The translations under genes were made by a program, and so were the position numbers. Below, piece after piece: positions 28,192-37,797 of a stretch of DNA of 64,000 nucleotides. Under the pieces are notes generated by a model that was given only the letters and a program-made list of their open reading frames with translations, did not search any database and was not told where the DNA came from. Source of the DNA: Trichodesmium sp002260545. Lineage in GTDB: Bacteria; Cyanobacteriota; Cyanobacteriia; Cyanobacteriales; Microcoleaceae. Where the stretch lies: positions 1-64,000 of the forward strand of contig NZ_JBNHEQ010000178.1 of the NCBI RefSeq assembly GCF_050016015.1. The letters run 5' to 3'. The number at the start of each line of letters is the position of its first letter. Positions within the stretch are counted from its first letter, which is position 1.

Positions 28192-28320
28192 TTACCGAAA
28201 AATCAAGGTATAAAGCCTCTCACTCACCGTGGAGAAACAAGAAAAAATTTTCCTTTTATTCAATCCTATCCGTTTTAGGGAGAGGTAATTATCAATTATC
28301 CATTATCAATTATCAATTAT
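28192..28320 (-). repeat. Dispersed hairpin repeat R1
   Basis: Inverted copy beginning ttaccgaaaaatcaaggtat, with aagcctctcactcaccgtgg and ctatccgttttagggagagg. Near-identical to 23936-24062. Confidence 0.85.
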
Positions 28321-28448
28321 TGAAGATTACTTATCAAGGGATATGACACCATTCAGTGGTAAAAATACTCAATCTCTTTGATCGACTGTAATGAGTATAA
28401 TATTAATTTATTAGTTATCAAAAAAAAATTAAAATTATGTAATTGCTT

Positions 28449-29213
28449 ATGAAACAATATCTGCTATTATTTAGAAAATTAAAGTCATTTAAACAAAAAT
28501 CAAAACAAAATAAATTGCCATTTTTTTGCATAATTAAACAAATTTTTTTACAACCAAAATACAATCATAATAGTGGTAGAGTTAAAAATTTATTTGTTTT
28601 TTTGATCTTTATATTTTTAATATATATAACTGTGTTATCTCCCTTAATCAAAACAGGAGTTAAAATACTAGGACAAACAGTAAAAAAAATAGTCATTGTG
28701 CAAGAGTGGGTAGAAGATAATTTCGCCAAAATTACTCCTTTGTTGACCCCATACTATGGTAAATCAAATAAATTTCTACCTTATGTAATTCATACTCCCT
28801 ATTTCATTGATGATACTCCTCTAGGAGCTTATGATTTTACCCTGGAGCTAAATGGTAAATTAGAAGTTCCTATTCCAGCTCCTTGTGAAGGAACTATTCG
28901 CCGAACTAGATTTCAAGGCCGAAATGGCAGTTTTAGGACTGCCCAAGGTGCGGGTCAAATAGTTGAACTTATGTGTGATGGGACTAATTATTATTGGTTA
29001 ATGGGTCATTTGCTTCAAGGTTCGCCACCAAAAAAAGGAACAAGAATTACTAAAGGACAACCAATTGGCATTCAAGGTCTGACAGGGAGAACTTCAGGTT
29101 ATCATGTCCATGCTCAGATTCATTATCATAATGGACAAAGAATTACAAATAGAAAAGTAACCCGTCCTCTTGTTGAAAATTACATCAAATTTTTGAGAAA
29201 AGGTTCTTATTGA
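28449..29213 (+). CDS. M23-like (LytM) membrane-anchored protein
   Basis: 254 residues from ATG 28449 (two codons upstream a TTG is possible). One membrane helix lies at about residues 47-68 (FVFLIFIFLIYITVL), so the C-terminal domain is probably outside the membrane. That domain has the peptidase M23 outline: GAYDF near residue 125, LMGHL near 183 and GYHVHAQIH near 217. The usual first zinc ligand (the His of HxxxD) is replaced, the text reading PLGAYD, while Asp, GH and HxH are kept. Activity on peptidoglycan is therefore uncertain; such degenerate LytM domains can act as regulators. The stop codon abuts a TIR element. Confidence 0.75.
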   Translation: MKQYLLLFRKLKSFKQKSKQNKLPFFCIIKQIFLQPKYNHNSGRVKNLFVFLIFIFLIYITVLSPLIKTGVKILGQTVKKIVIVQEWVEDNFAKITPLLTPYYGKSNKFLPYVIHTPYFIDDTPLGAYDFTLELNGKLEVPIPAPCEGTIRRTRFQGRNGSFRTAQGAGQIVELMCDGTNYYWLMGHLLQGSPPKKGTRITKGQPIGIQGLTGRTSGYHVHAQIHYHNGQRITNRKVTRPLVENYIKFLRKGSY

Positions 29214-29531
29214 GTAAGCATTCAGCAGTCAGCTATCAGCTATCAGCTCCTGAGATAAATCTATAATTTCTGCAATTTCCGCCCATAAGTTATATCATGT
29301 CCGGTTAAATAGTTATAATTAAAGTTCGTAGTATAGCTCTCAGCCCGAACTATAGATACGGCTAGAGCAATTCTACAAACAAAATTTTTTTTTCACTGAT
29401 TATCCGCCCATAAATTATATGAGTTGACAACTCAAATTCTGGGTTGAAAATGTAGTAGAAGTTAAAAGAACTCTTGCTTCATTCATTAAAGCTAGGAGCT
29501 GACTGCTGACTCCTAATAGCTGAATGTTTAC
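29214..29531. repeat. TIR element, GTAAGCATTCAG family, copy 2
   Basis: 318 bp from gtaagcattcagc (first base directly after the TGA of the M23-like gene) to gctgaatgtttac. The interior shares tcatgtccggttaaatagtt with relatives. Non-coding. Confidence 0.75.
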
Positions 29532-29892
29532 CTTATTGAAGAGAAATACTAAAATATGAGAAAGCTTCCATAAAATAAATACATCTTAACAACTGTACAA
29601 CAACTTCACAACTATAAAGTTCTGGCAACATTTGTAGCAGATTATTTGACTGTATAATTAATGGTGTTTGTATTCAGCAGTTACACTGAACTCTTTGGGA
29701 ATTGCCTAATTTTAATATGCTATCTTTGAAAATGTTTATAAAAATTGGAGGATGAATATCTACCATGACAGCTTAACATCAAAAACTTAATTTCTCTTAA
29801 CGTAATATTTAACTCCAATTTCTAAAATTTGAGCTAAGTTACAGATAAGGAGTATCTGTTAGCGAAAATTTTGCTCTAGATAAATGTCCTTA

Positions 29893-29997
29893 TATAGCAA
29901 TCAGGAATCATATGTGAGAACTTCTGCATGAATAAAGTTTAATATGATGATAATACCATTGATATCCTATTCTCAGAAATCACGACTGATTGCTATA
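29893..29997. repeat. Small TIR element with TATAGCAATCAG ends
   Basis: 105 bp from tatagcaatcaggaatca to cacgactgattgctata. It shares the outer TATAGCAATC bases with the 132-140-bp elements but has a different interior. Confidence 0.65.
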
Positions 29998-31591
29998 GAA
30001 AAGTTTTTGTCAATTGTTGTAAACTACATATCAAAGAATCAACTATTAACTTTACCCACTAATTTTGAAACTAGAGTGTTGACATTTCATTAAAGCAGTT
30101 AAGACTAATCAAGGATGAATACCAAAGTGTGAGTATAAGATTAAAATGATTAATTAATTTGTATTAAATAAATATAATATATGAATAAATATATCAATTT
30201 TGACCTGTCATGACCATAAAAATTACAAAAAATAATAAGTGTGGGAGAAGAGGAGTGGGCCTTGATAAAATAATTTGTTAAACTAAAAATTATTAAGCTT
30301 TTCAGAGTTAGCTTGAATTAAGGATGTATCCAATTAATCATTACAATTAGTATTGAGTATCATCGTGAAAGAAAAATTTGAACTTGACCCAGAAAATTGA
30401 ATTTACTATCCAGTCCAAAGAGTATAGAAACAAAGGAAAAACTAAATTTATAAATCTATCTATATCCATAAAATCAGGAAAAAATATCACAATTATGACA
30501 GATATAGTAAAAAAAATCTTAATAATATAGGAATCAATAAAAATACTAACCAAAAGTCTGGAAAATCTTAAGATTTTAATAAAGTAATCAAATCACTTGA
30601 GCAAAAAGCTGTTTGGCAAAATTTATATATAGTTAAGATTAAGTCCTATAGAAATAGGAAATCATTGCTAGAAAATCCCAAAAGACAAACTTTGAAATTC
30701 TTAACCCTGTGCCCTTTGAATAGAATATTTTCTACACAACCGTGTCGAGGATTAGTATATGTGTGAAAAAATTAACAATATTTTTCTCAACTCAACATAA
30801 TTATGATAGTGGAGGTGATTAATGTATAGATTATTGCTAGCATGAAACTAATCACATTCATCTTCCAAAAATCTTACAATTGATAGATACAGGAGATGTA
30901 ATGACAAGAGTAAATGCTAGAAAAAAAAGGAGGTTGAAGACAGAAAGTACAAAGTAAAATATATATTAGTGCCTTTATTGGGTAAAGGATTTTATAGCTA
31001 GGGTATAATTTGTTATGTTTTAACAATTTCCCTGAATTATTTACCTTGTAAATAAAGTAGCATAGTCAACCATAGGTAATTGTGTAGTCAAATTTCTGAT
31101 ATTTTCACAAAAACTAAAGAAAGAATATTGTTATGGTGTTTAACTAAAACCCCAGACAATTCTCAAACTAATATAAATATTAGGTGAAGATGAAAGGCTA
31201 GATAACTATGAACTACACCCTTCATGTCCAAATAGTTGTCATTGAGTGGGGTTGGTCGCGGATTAATGAATCCTTAAATTAGCTGTCTCATTGTTTTTTA
31301 TTGCTAATAGCTCTAGAGCTGAAGTTGGTTATACCAATTATCAGATAGCCTAAATTGATATGATTTCCCTGTGATAGCCTTTGACATAATGGCTAACTTA
31401 AAGGAAGAATTCCAACTTTGGTCGGATAAATAATGGCTCTCATCCCAGCTTAAGTTATTAGCATAATGTAGATATGTGGCAGGCAGGCTCAAAGCATAAG
31501 GGGAAATAAGATTAGGTAGTAATGGTGCATTGTAATTTTTTCGGCAACCCTATAGTCAGCGTTTTAGCAACTATTCACCATTACTATATAG

Positions 31592-31693
31592 GACTACCAG
31601 ATAGGTAAGACCTTTGATTGCCCTAAGTGTAGTTTGTCTATAGACCGGGATCTAAATACAATTATTAAAGATCGAGAGATCGGGTTGCCTTAA
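31592..31693 (+). pseudogene. TnpB (IS200/IS605) C-terminal remnant
   Basis: Frame reads GKTFDCPKCSLSIDRDLNTI then KDREIGLP-stop (31691-31693). FxCxxC...DRDxN is the zinc-ribbon/RuvC-III end of TnpB, an RNA-guided nuclease of IS605-type transposons. The frame has an upstream stop at 31589, and nothing of the rest of the protein remains. Coding-like sequence continues after the stop to about 31770. Confidence 0.75.
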
Positions 31694-31743
31694 CCGTTGA
31701 TACCTGTGGAAGTCCTGCTGCAGAGTGTAACCTTAGAAGGTAC

Positions 31744-31763
31744 GGACGTTGCATGCAACATCC
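31744..31763. repeat. Palindrome GGACGTTGCATGCAACATCC
   Basis: One mismatch from a perfect 20-bp palindrome. A perfect copy is at 44145-44164, and an interrupted one lies around 33574-33647. Confidence 0.7.
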
Positions 31764-32108
31764 CTAAACATTAAAACATCACTAATTGTGACGTTTTATA
31801 TCAGTTTTATGAAGCAGTTGTGTGGGTTATCCCACTTCTAAAAACAACTATAACGAAGTTGAGTTGAGGTAGTTCAAATGTAGAAAATGATACTGGCACG
31901 ACCGTTAGCCATAATATATGACTCTGAAGACTGTGAAAAAAGAGCCAATACCAATAAAGTAAACCTGAAATGGGTAAATATTATTTCAGGTAAACTCACG
32001 AAATTTCTCAGTTTCCTGCAAAAAAGATAAACCATACAGGTTTGGTCACTAGCTATACTGTCTTAAGATAGACAGAAAACTTCTGTAAAGTAATTTATTC
32101 TTCAACCT

Positions 32109-32114
32109 AAGGAG
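32109..32114 (+). promoter_or_regulatory. AAGGAG ribosome binding site of rpoD
   Basis: Perfect AAGGAG but 15 bases from the ATG at 32130, longer than usual. A second purine stretch, GAGGAACG, lies between them (32119-32126) and may be the functional site. Confidence 0.5.
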
Positions 32115-32129
32115 CATGAGGAACGCGAC

Positions 32130-33290
32130 ATGATCCAGACTAACAACGTAATCGAAACCACCATTCAGCCTGAGCTAGAATCTAGCGACTTATTTCAGCC
32201 AACCCCAACCAGACAAATAAATGATGAGTTAGACATTTTAATCGGAGATAGAGAAGAATATATAGATGCTCAGTCTGATGATGATGATCTAAAGTCTGGT
32301 AAAGTTGCCAAATCTCGTACTCGCACTGCGGGCAAAAAAAAGCATTACACAGAAGACTCGATTCGCCTTTACCTACAAGAAATAGGAAGAATCAGACTAT
32401 TACGAGCTGATGAAGAAATTGAATTAGCGCGTAAAATTGCAGACCTTCTGGAATTGGAGCGGATTCGAGAAGATCTAATGTATAACTTAGATCGAGAACC
32501 CCAAGTCAGTGAGTGGGCAAATGCTGTAGACATGGAATTGTCAAAGTTTAAGCGTCGGTTAATACTTGGGCGTAGAGCTAAAGAAAAGATGGTACAGTCT
32601 AATCTGCGTCTTGTGGTTTCCATCGCCAAAAAATACATGAACCGAGGCTTATCATTCCAGGATTTGATTCAAGAAGGTAGTTTGGGATTAATTCGAGCAG
32701 CAGAAAAATTTGACCATGAAAAGGGCTATAAATTTAGTACCTACGCAACTTGGTGGATTCGTCAAGCTATTACCAGAGCGATCGCCGATCAGTCTCGTAC
32801 TATTCGTCTACCAGTTCATTTGTACGAAACTATATCCCGAATCAAGAAAACTACTAAGCTTCTTTCTCAAGAAATGGGTCGTAAACCTACAGAAGAGGAA
32901 ATAGCAACTAGCATGGAAATGACCATAGAAAAGTTGCGTTTTATTGCTAAGTCTGCTCAACTACCTATATCTTTAGAAACTCCTATTGGAAAAGAGGAAG
33001 ATTCTCGACTGGGAGATTTTATTGAGTCAGATGGGGAAACTCCTGAAGACCAAGTATCTAAAAATTTATTGCGAGAAGATTTGGAAAGTGTTTTAAATAG
33101 TTTGAGTCCCCGTGAGCGGGATGTATTACGTTTAAGGTATGGCTTGGATGATGGTCGGATGAAAACCTTAGAAGAAATTGGACAAATCTTTAATGTGACT
33201 CGCGAGCGGATTCGACAAATTGAAGCAAAAGCTCTAAGGAAGTTGCGACACCCAAATCGAAATAGTATTCTGAAAGAATATATCCGTTAG
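32130..33290 (+). CDS. rpoD: Principal RNA polymerase sigma factor SigA/RpoD
   Basis: 386 residues, the length of cyanobacterial group 1 sigma factors. An acidic N-terminal segment (DDDDLKSGKVAK near residue 50) precedes region 1.2 (DSIRLYLQEIGRIRLL, ~78). Regions 2.1-2.4 span ~150-225, including SFQDLIQEGSLGLIRA and YATWWIRQAITRAI. Region 3 follows, then region 4.2 VTRERIRQIEAKALRKLRHP near 350. It directs core polymerase to housekeeping promoters. It stands alone with a long leader and TnpB debris on both sides. Complete length and conserved regions make the call secure; group 2 paralogs are the only alternative. Confidence 0.94.
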   Translation: MIQTNNVIETTIQPELESSDLFQPTPTRQINDELDILIGDREEYIDAQSDDDDLKSGKVAKSRTRTAGKKKHYTEDSIRLYLQEIGRIRLLRADEEIELARKIADLLELERIREDLMYNLDREPQVSEWANAVDMELSKFKRRLILGRRAKEKMVQSNLRLVVSIAKKYMNRGLSFQDLIQEGSLGLIRAAEKFDHEKGYKFSTYATWWIRQAITRAIADQSRTIRLPVHLYETISRIKKTTKLLSQEMGRKPTEEEIATSMEMTIEKLRFIAKSAQLPISLETPIGKEEDSRLGDFIESDGETPEDQVSKNLLREDLESVLNSLSPRERDVLRLRYGLDDGRMKTLEEIGQIFNVTRERIRQIEAKALRKLRHPNRNSILKEYIR

Positions 33291-33405
33291 AAAAGTTAGT
33301 CGGTTGTCTATTACCTAATTTTCTAACTGATGTTACTGTGAGACACTTTAAGTGCTAGTAACCAGTGAGATACTATTAGTAATTAACGGTAGACATACTG
33401 AATTT

Positions 33406-33534
33406 GTTAGGTCTAATTGTGGTCATGTAAAAGATATGCCGTTAAGTCTTAGAAGTTATGATTTCCCTGAGCGTGGCATATCTCTAGACCGCTTATGAGA
33501 TGCAAGTATTAATTTGAGAATACGGTCAGCTTGA
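33406..33534 (+). pseudogene. TnpB (IS200/IS605) C-terminal remnant
   Basis: Frame reads SNCGHVKDMPLSLRSYDFPE and RGISLDRL, then TGA at 33496, then DASINLRIRSA and TGA at 33532. This is the TnpB zinc-finger end (CSxCGxxK...FxCxxCG...DRDxNA) with the second CxxC lost (PERG) and an in-frame stop, hence dead. Confidence 0.75.
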
Positions 33535-33789
33535 CCATTTATTCTTGTGGATGAGTAATCGCCAACGGTCTTAGGGACGTATCGCTGCGCGACATGGAAA
33601 GCGGAGCATTCCGGAACGGAAAACGCATTTTTGCCTGTGCAACGTCCGTACAGCAGGAAATAAAAATCAGATTGTCACTTAATGTGGCACCTTGTATCAG
33701 TTTTATAGAGCAATTCAGATATATTTGCTCCTTTTGATGGGGTGTGAAAAACTGCTAAACCCTATCAAAAGGTAATTTTTCTCTTCTAT

Positions 33790-33875
33790 AGGACTTATAC
33801 TAAAGCCATATATAATAGTTCAAAACTATTGCGCAATAGTTTATAGTCTTTATTTGAGAAAAATACATAAGTCCT
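33790..33875. repeat. Hairpin element with AGGACTTAT ends
   Basis: Ends aggacttat/ataagtcct and core caaaactattgcgcaatagt. The core matches the hairpin at 48720-48802 (caaaactattacggaatagt), so the two are one family. Confidence 0.65.
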
Positions 33876-33877
33876 AT

Positions 33878-34101
33878 TCTATAGAACCCCTAAGCGTATC
33901 TCCGCAAAGGTAAGGGTTTTTGGCTCTTGAGTCAGTCCTCAGTCCTCAGTAGTCAGGAGATGGAGAATAAAGAAATAGAGGAAAAAGGTAGAATTTTTTT
34001 GACTTACTTCATCATCTCCCCCACTCCCCCACTCCCCCACTCCCCTACTCCCCTACTCTCAATCTCTAATTTTAAATAAACCCCTTCAGGGGTTCTATAG
34101 A
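33878..34101. repeat. MITE-like element with TIR TCTATAGAACCCCT
   Basis: 224 bp between tctatagaacccct and aggggttctataga (14-bp perfect TIR). The interior carries a CTCCCC/CTACTCC heptanucleotide tract (34015-34062). No transposase. Confidence 0.75.
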
Positions 34102-34268
34102 GTCTGTAGATATTACGATCGCCTAATCTGTTATCGGGGCTATTCTGAATAAAGTCTGAAAACTGATTGATGATAGCTATATCTATCGGAAGCGCCAAAA
34201 AAAGCACTGGATATTATTCTCAGTGCTAAAAGAAAAAATCTTATATATATACAGGTAAAACTCTGAAA

Positions 34269-34886
34269 CTAAACATCGTAATTTCTGGCTTCAGCAGCGT
34301 CTGGAAATTCTTCGCAATATTCATCAAAAGCGGTTTTATTAAGTCTTTCTGCCTTTTGATGAGCAGCTTCAGCTTGTAACTCTTCTACAACATCCCAAGC
34401 TGCTGCACATTCCTTAGAAGTAACACCTTTTTCTGCACAAGTCTTTCTTGCTTCTTCAATAGCTTCCTGAATTCTGCCTTCGAGCAATACAGATTTTGGT
34501 TTTTCCACAAAATCACTCTTGCTTAAAATATCTGTAATTGAAATAATACCAAGTAATGTATCTTTAATCACAGGCGCTCGACGTATACCTGTCTGAGCAA
34601 ATAAACGTGCCACATATTCTACACCTAAATCTGGGTTAACCACAATACAAGGCTTAGTCATAATTTCATACACTCGCACTTGTTTAGGGTCTTTCCCGTA
34701 TGCAGCAACCTGATAAACAATATCTGCCTCTGTAATAATACCATAAGCATCTTGGTCGTGACGACGTTCTACAATTAGGGCACGCAGAGATAAGTCATTC
34801 ATCTTCTTCACAGCATCAGCTACTGTTGCTGACCCCTTAATTGTCTCTACATCTGTGGTCATAATATCTTTAGCTTTTTGCATCAT
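34269..34886 (-). CDS. CBS-CP12 fusion protein
   Basis: 205 residues. Two CBS motifs occupy residues ~5-125 (DIMTTDVETIKGSATVADAV; YEIMTKPCIVV), the adenine-nucleotide-sensing pair. A CP12 domain (residues ~135-205) has the core AWDVVEELQAEAAHQK. CP12 binds GAPDH and phosphoribulokinase to switch off the Calvin cycle; CBS-CP12 fusions are a known cyanobacterial type. The N-terminal CP12 Cys pair is present (CAEKGVTSKEC), but the C-terminal pair is incomplete: YCEEFPDAAEARNYDV keeps the first Cys and has Ala where the second is expected. Redox control by that loop is thus probably lost. GAGG lies about 12 bases before the ATG at 34886. Confidence 0.9.
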   Translation of the reverse strand: MMQKAKDIMTTDVETIKGSATVADAVKKMNDLSLRALIVERRHDQDAYGIITEADIVYQVAAYGKDPKQVRVYEIMTKPCIVVNPDLGVEYVARLFAQTGIRRAPVIKDTLLGIISITDILSKSDFVEKPKSVLLEGRIQEAIEEARKTCAEKGVTSKECAAAWDVVEELQAEAAHQKAERLNKTAFDEYCEEFPDAAEARNYDV

Positions 34887-35130
34887 CTTGACTTTTCCTC
34901 AATAATATGTATTTAGTTATTGATACTTCAGCTACCAATATTTAGTAGCTTTGCTATTAACTAAGAATAGAATAGAATAGTTACTTAGTCTACAAATTTG
35001 TCAAATCAAATAATTAGTAGTGGTAAAAAGTAATGATGAGTAGAAATGGAGAACAGGGAGTAGAGAAAACCAAAGTTATCGAATAGTTCTGATATAATTT
35101 ATTATAACTATTTTGAGGAGTAGCAAAATT

Positions 35131-35540
35131 GTTGATTTTTGTTAGTAATCTTGCTCAGTAATATCTGGAAAACTCTTAAAAGTCAATTTCCAACTAGAAC
35201 TACTTTCTGTATTTAGGGAAAGTTCATCAATAATATTTCCCCAATCTTTTTGTAGTTTTTGAGTAAGAGTAATGTTCATTAATGGATAATTGATAATGGA
35301 TAATTGATAATTACCTCTCCCTTTTAGGGAGAGGATTGACAAATAAGGAAAATATTTATTTTTTTCCCCTTGAAAGGGGAGGGTTCAAGGCATGAATTAT
35401 CTAATTATTTAATTGTTTAATTATTAATTATTTCGGTAAAATCCAAATCTATTCCCTGACTTTTTACTAGAGTTGCCAAATCAGCAAAATTAACTTTCTG
35501 AGTAGTTAGTTCCACAGAGGATAATTTCAAAGTCGAAATT
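35131..35540. repeat. 410-bp tandem duplication, copy 1
   Basis: The block 35131-35540 repeats almost unchanged from 35541 to about 35945. Each copy holds, on the minus strand, ~40 codons of the RNase D C-terminal region (35417-35536 here), an R1 repeat (35280-35432) and an orphan tail segment (35142-35279, NITLTQKLQKDWGNIIDEL to ITEQDY). Differences at the RNase D end (SSVEL versus SSVQR) show some divergence since duplication. Confidence 0.92.
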
Positions 35541-35826
35541 GTTGATTTTTGTTAGTAATCTTGCTCAGTAATATCTGGAAAACTCTTAAAAGTCAATTTC
35601 CAACTAGAACTACTTTCTGTATTTAGGGAAAGTTCATCAATAATATTTCCCCAATCTTTTTGTAGTTTTTGAGTAAGAGTAATGTTCATTAATGGATAAT
35701 TGATAATGGATAATTGATAATTACCTCTCCCTTTTAGGGAGAGGATTGACAAATAAGGAAAATATTTATTTTTTTCCCCTTGAAAGGGGAGGGTTCAAGG
35801 CATGAATTATCTAATTATTTAATTGT
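35541..35826 (-). pseudogene. Detached C-terminal end of the RNase D gene, with R1 insert
   Basis: Copy 2 of the 410-bp duplication. The minus frame at 35552-35689 (MNITLTQKLQKDWGNIIDEL ... ITEQDY) looks like the natural C-terminus of the RNase D protein, which now stops at FTEIINN where the R1 element (35690-35842) begins. The insertion separated ~45 C-terminal codons from the gene. In family members I recall a KLRKDWGxIIDELSxETESxSSWKL-like end, which supports this. Confidence 0.75.
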
Positions 35827-36636
35827 TTAATTATTAATTATTTCGGTAAAATCCAAATCTATTCCCTGACTTTTTACTAGAGTTGCCAAATCAGCAAAAT
35901 TAACTTTCTGAGTAGTTCGTTGTACAGAGGATAATTTAAAAGTAGAAGTTTCAGAAATATTCTGCGCCTGCATAGCTAATTTTATCCGTTCAAGTATATG
36001 AGAAATTTCTGAATCTAACAATTTCCATTCATGTAAAACTTCTTGATATCTGTGAGTCAATTCATCTAAATTATCAGTAGCAGGTTCAGAATTATTTTGC
36101 TGAATTAACTCTAACAAAGCCAAGTGTACTTGAGCTAAGTAAACCGGGTCCATTTTTGCATATTCTAGTTGTTTTTCTGTCAGTGGGCGTTGTCCCCAAT
36201 CACTTCCTTGTAGTTCTTTATCTATGTTTTTAAAATTAGTTAGTTTTTCAGCTAATGTTTTCAGTTTTAAATCAGATACTGACAAAATATAATAAGGTAA
36301 TTTTTTAGACATTTCCCAAGTACAAGTAATATTTTTAGCTTGATTTTTACCCAAAAATTTAATGTCATATTTAGCATTATGAAATACCTTCTCAATATCA
36401 GGATTAACCATAATTTTTTCGATAAAAAAGTTAGTTAAATCAGGATTTTTTAAAACATCAAAAATATAAACATCGTCACCCAGCAAATCTTGAGATTCAG
36501 CTAATAATTGAATTAAAGATAGCCTAGGTTGACGAGTATTATAATCAGCAACTTCTGTATCAATCCAAAGAAAATTAGCTGTAGTTAATTTCTCAATAGC
36601 TTTCTTAATATCATTACTATCTATCAAATAGAACAT
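35827..36636 (-). CDS. RNase D-like 3'-5' exonuclease, C-terminally truncated
   Basis: 269 residues. DEDD-family exonuclease motifs are Exo I FLWIDTEVADY (residue ~23), Exo II FHNAKYDIKFLG (~90) and Exo III YAKMDPVYLAQVH (~165), supplying the metal-binding acidic residues. It trims RNA 3' ends. The last residues, FTEIINN, are partly coded by a repeat element. The natural ~45-residue tail lies beyond it and has been duplicated (35142-35279, 35552-35689). The catalytic domain is whole, so activity may survive. Start ATG 36636; no strong ribosome binding site. Confidence 0.88.
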   Translation of the reverse strand: MFYLIDSNDIKKAIEKLTTANFLWIDTEVADYNTRQPRLSLIQLLAESQDLLGDDVYIFDVLKNPDLTNFFIEKIMVNPDIEKVFHNAKYDIKFLGKNQAKNITCTWEMSKKLPYYILSVSDLKLKTLAEKLTNFKNIDKELQGSDWGQRPLTEKQLEYAKMDPVYLAQVHLALLELIQQNNSEPATDNLDELTHRYQEVLHEWKLLDSEISHILERIKLAMQAQNISETSTFKLSSVQRTTQKVNFADLATLVKSQGIDLDFTEIINN

Positions 36637-36810
36637 ATATAAATTCTCAAATTATTGCTAGCAATATGAAGATTTACTTATTAACTAAAACCTAAGCATT
36701 TAGCTATGAGGTATCAGCTATAACAATCAGGAATGATTTATGATATATTGTAAGAACAAAACAACTAAGATAAATTAAAATCCTTTTATATTCTGACTCC
36801 TGACTCGTGA

Positions 36811-37797
36811 TTAATTAACTGTACCATCTGGCATCATAGCCCCTGTTAAATTAGTATTTCGTAAATCCACCCCGTCCAAAATTGCTCCCCTTAAACTAGC
36901 CCCACTTAAGTCAGCACCATCAAGATTAGCTTCACTCAAATCAGCCTTCCACAAATAAGCTTCCTCCAAACAAGCACCACTTAAATCAGCTTTATGCAAA
37001 TCAGTTAAATTGAGATTAGTTTTACTCAAATTAGCATCAGTCAAAACTGCATAAGATAAATCAGCTCTCGTCAAAACTGCTGCAGTCAAATCACTAGAAA
37101 TTAATACAGCATCTCTCAGATTAGAGCCATTCATAATTGTTGCTTTTAAGTCAGTAAAAATTAAATTAGCACCACTAAAATTTGTAGCAGTTAAATCTGC
37201 ACTAGACAAGTTAGCAAACTTCATTGTAGCTCCACTAAAATTAATCCCATTCAAATCCATTCCATGTAAATCTACCTTCATCAAAAATGCATTACTTAGA
37301 TTAACTCCTGTCAGAAAAGCACCTTGTATTAAGGCTTCATTTAGTCGAGCGTGACTTAAATTAGCCCAACGAAGATTAGCATTTTTCAGATTAGCAGAAC
37401 GGAAATTAATACCACTAAGATTAGCACCACAAAGATTAATACCTTCTAGATTAGCACCTCTCAAATTAACACCAGATAAAACAGCACCACTTAACTTAGC
37501 ACCAGATAAATTTGACTTCACTAAGAAAGAACCCTCTAGATCGCTTTTTGTCAAGTCAGAATTAACAAGTTGAGCCTTTCCCAATTTGACATATTTCATG
37601 TTAGCCGAGTAGAGAAAAGCATCAGAAAAATTTGATTCATAGAGAAAAGCATAACTAAAATCAGCACAAGCTAAAGAAGCACCTGCCAAATTAACTTTTT
37701 CCAGATTTACTCTTTTTAAATTTACTCCGACTAAATTGATTTGGCGAAAATCTCTTTCTCCTTGAGAATATCGAGTCTTTAATTCCTCACCTTTCAT
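36811..37797 (-). CDS. Pentapeptide-repeat protein (paralog A)
   Basis: 328 residues, almost entirely A(D/N)LxX pentapeptides that fold as a right-handed quadrilateral beta-helix. The conserved N-terminal cap is MKGEELKTRYSQGERDFRQ. About 58 repeats run from residue 20 to 320. No signal peptide, so probably cytosolic. AGGAGA lies 9 bases before the ATG. It is a close paralog of the gene at 38798-39796, including upstream sequence. Function unknown; some pentapeptide proteins mimic DNA and bind gyrase, but nothing here shows that. Confidence 0.85.
   Translation of the reverse strand: MKGEELKTRYSQGERDFRQINLVGVNLKRVNLEKVNLAGASLACADFSYAFLYESNFSDAFLYSANMKYVKLGKAQLVNSDLTKSDLEGSFLVKSNLSGAKLSGAVLSGVNLRGANLEGINLCGANLSGINFRSANLKNANLRWANLSHARLNEALIQGAFLTGVNLSNAFLMKVDLHGMDLNGINFSGATMKFANLSSADLTATNFSGANLIFTDLKATIMNGSNLRDAVLISSDLTAAVLTRADLSYAVLTDANLSKTNLNLTDLHKADLSGACLEEAYLWKADLSEANLDGADLSGASLRGAILDGVDLRNTNLTGAMMPDGTVN

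Larger units (their letters stand above)
26675..28448. other. Long gap with repeats and a frameshifted small frame
   Basis: Contains the MITE-like element 27330-27465, a frameshifted secreted-peptide-like frame (27949-28139, minus), and an R1 copy at 28192-28320. I see nothing in 26675-27329. Confidence 0.5.
29532..32129. other. 2.6-kb gene-free stretch upstream of rpoD
   Basis: Beyond a 105-bp element (29893-29997), a TnpB fragment (31592-31693) and a palindrome (31744-31763) I see no gene. A 68-codon hydrophobic minus frame (30347-30553) has no recognisable pattern. The last ~300 bases form a long rpoD leader with a small inverted repeat ctgtcttaagatagacag (32060-32077). Promoters or small RNAs could hide here but nothing is clear by eye. 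Confidence 0.5.
33291..34268. other. Repeat-rich gap between rpoD and the CBS-CP12 gene
   Basis: Contains a TnpB remnant (33406-33534), an interrupted GGGACGT palindrome with a GC-rich insert (33574-33647), a hairpin element (33790-33875) and a TIR element (33878-34101). No intact gene. Confidence 0.6.

Noticed and set aside
30347..30553. 68-codon hydrophobic minus frame
   Set aside because: Phe/Ile-rich as expected from AT-rich noncoding DNA; no start signal or conserved pattern.
34004..34207. 67-codon minus frame starting GTG (LFLALPIDIAIINQF)
   Set aside because: It runs into the TIR and heptanucleotide tract of a repeat element; the first 40 residues faintly recall XisH-type ends, but not enough to call.
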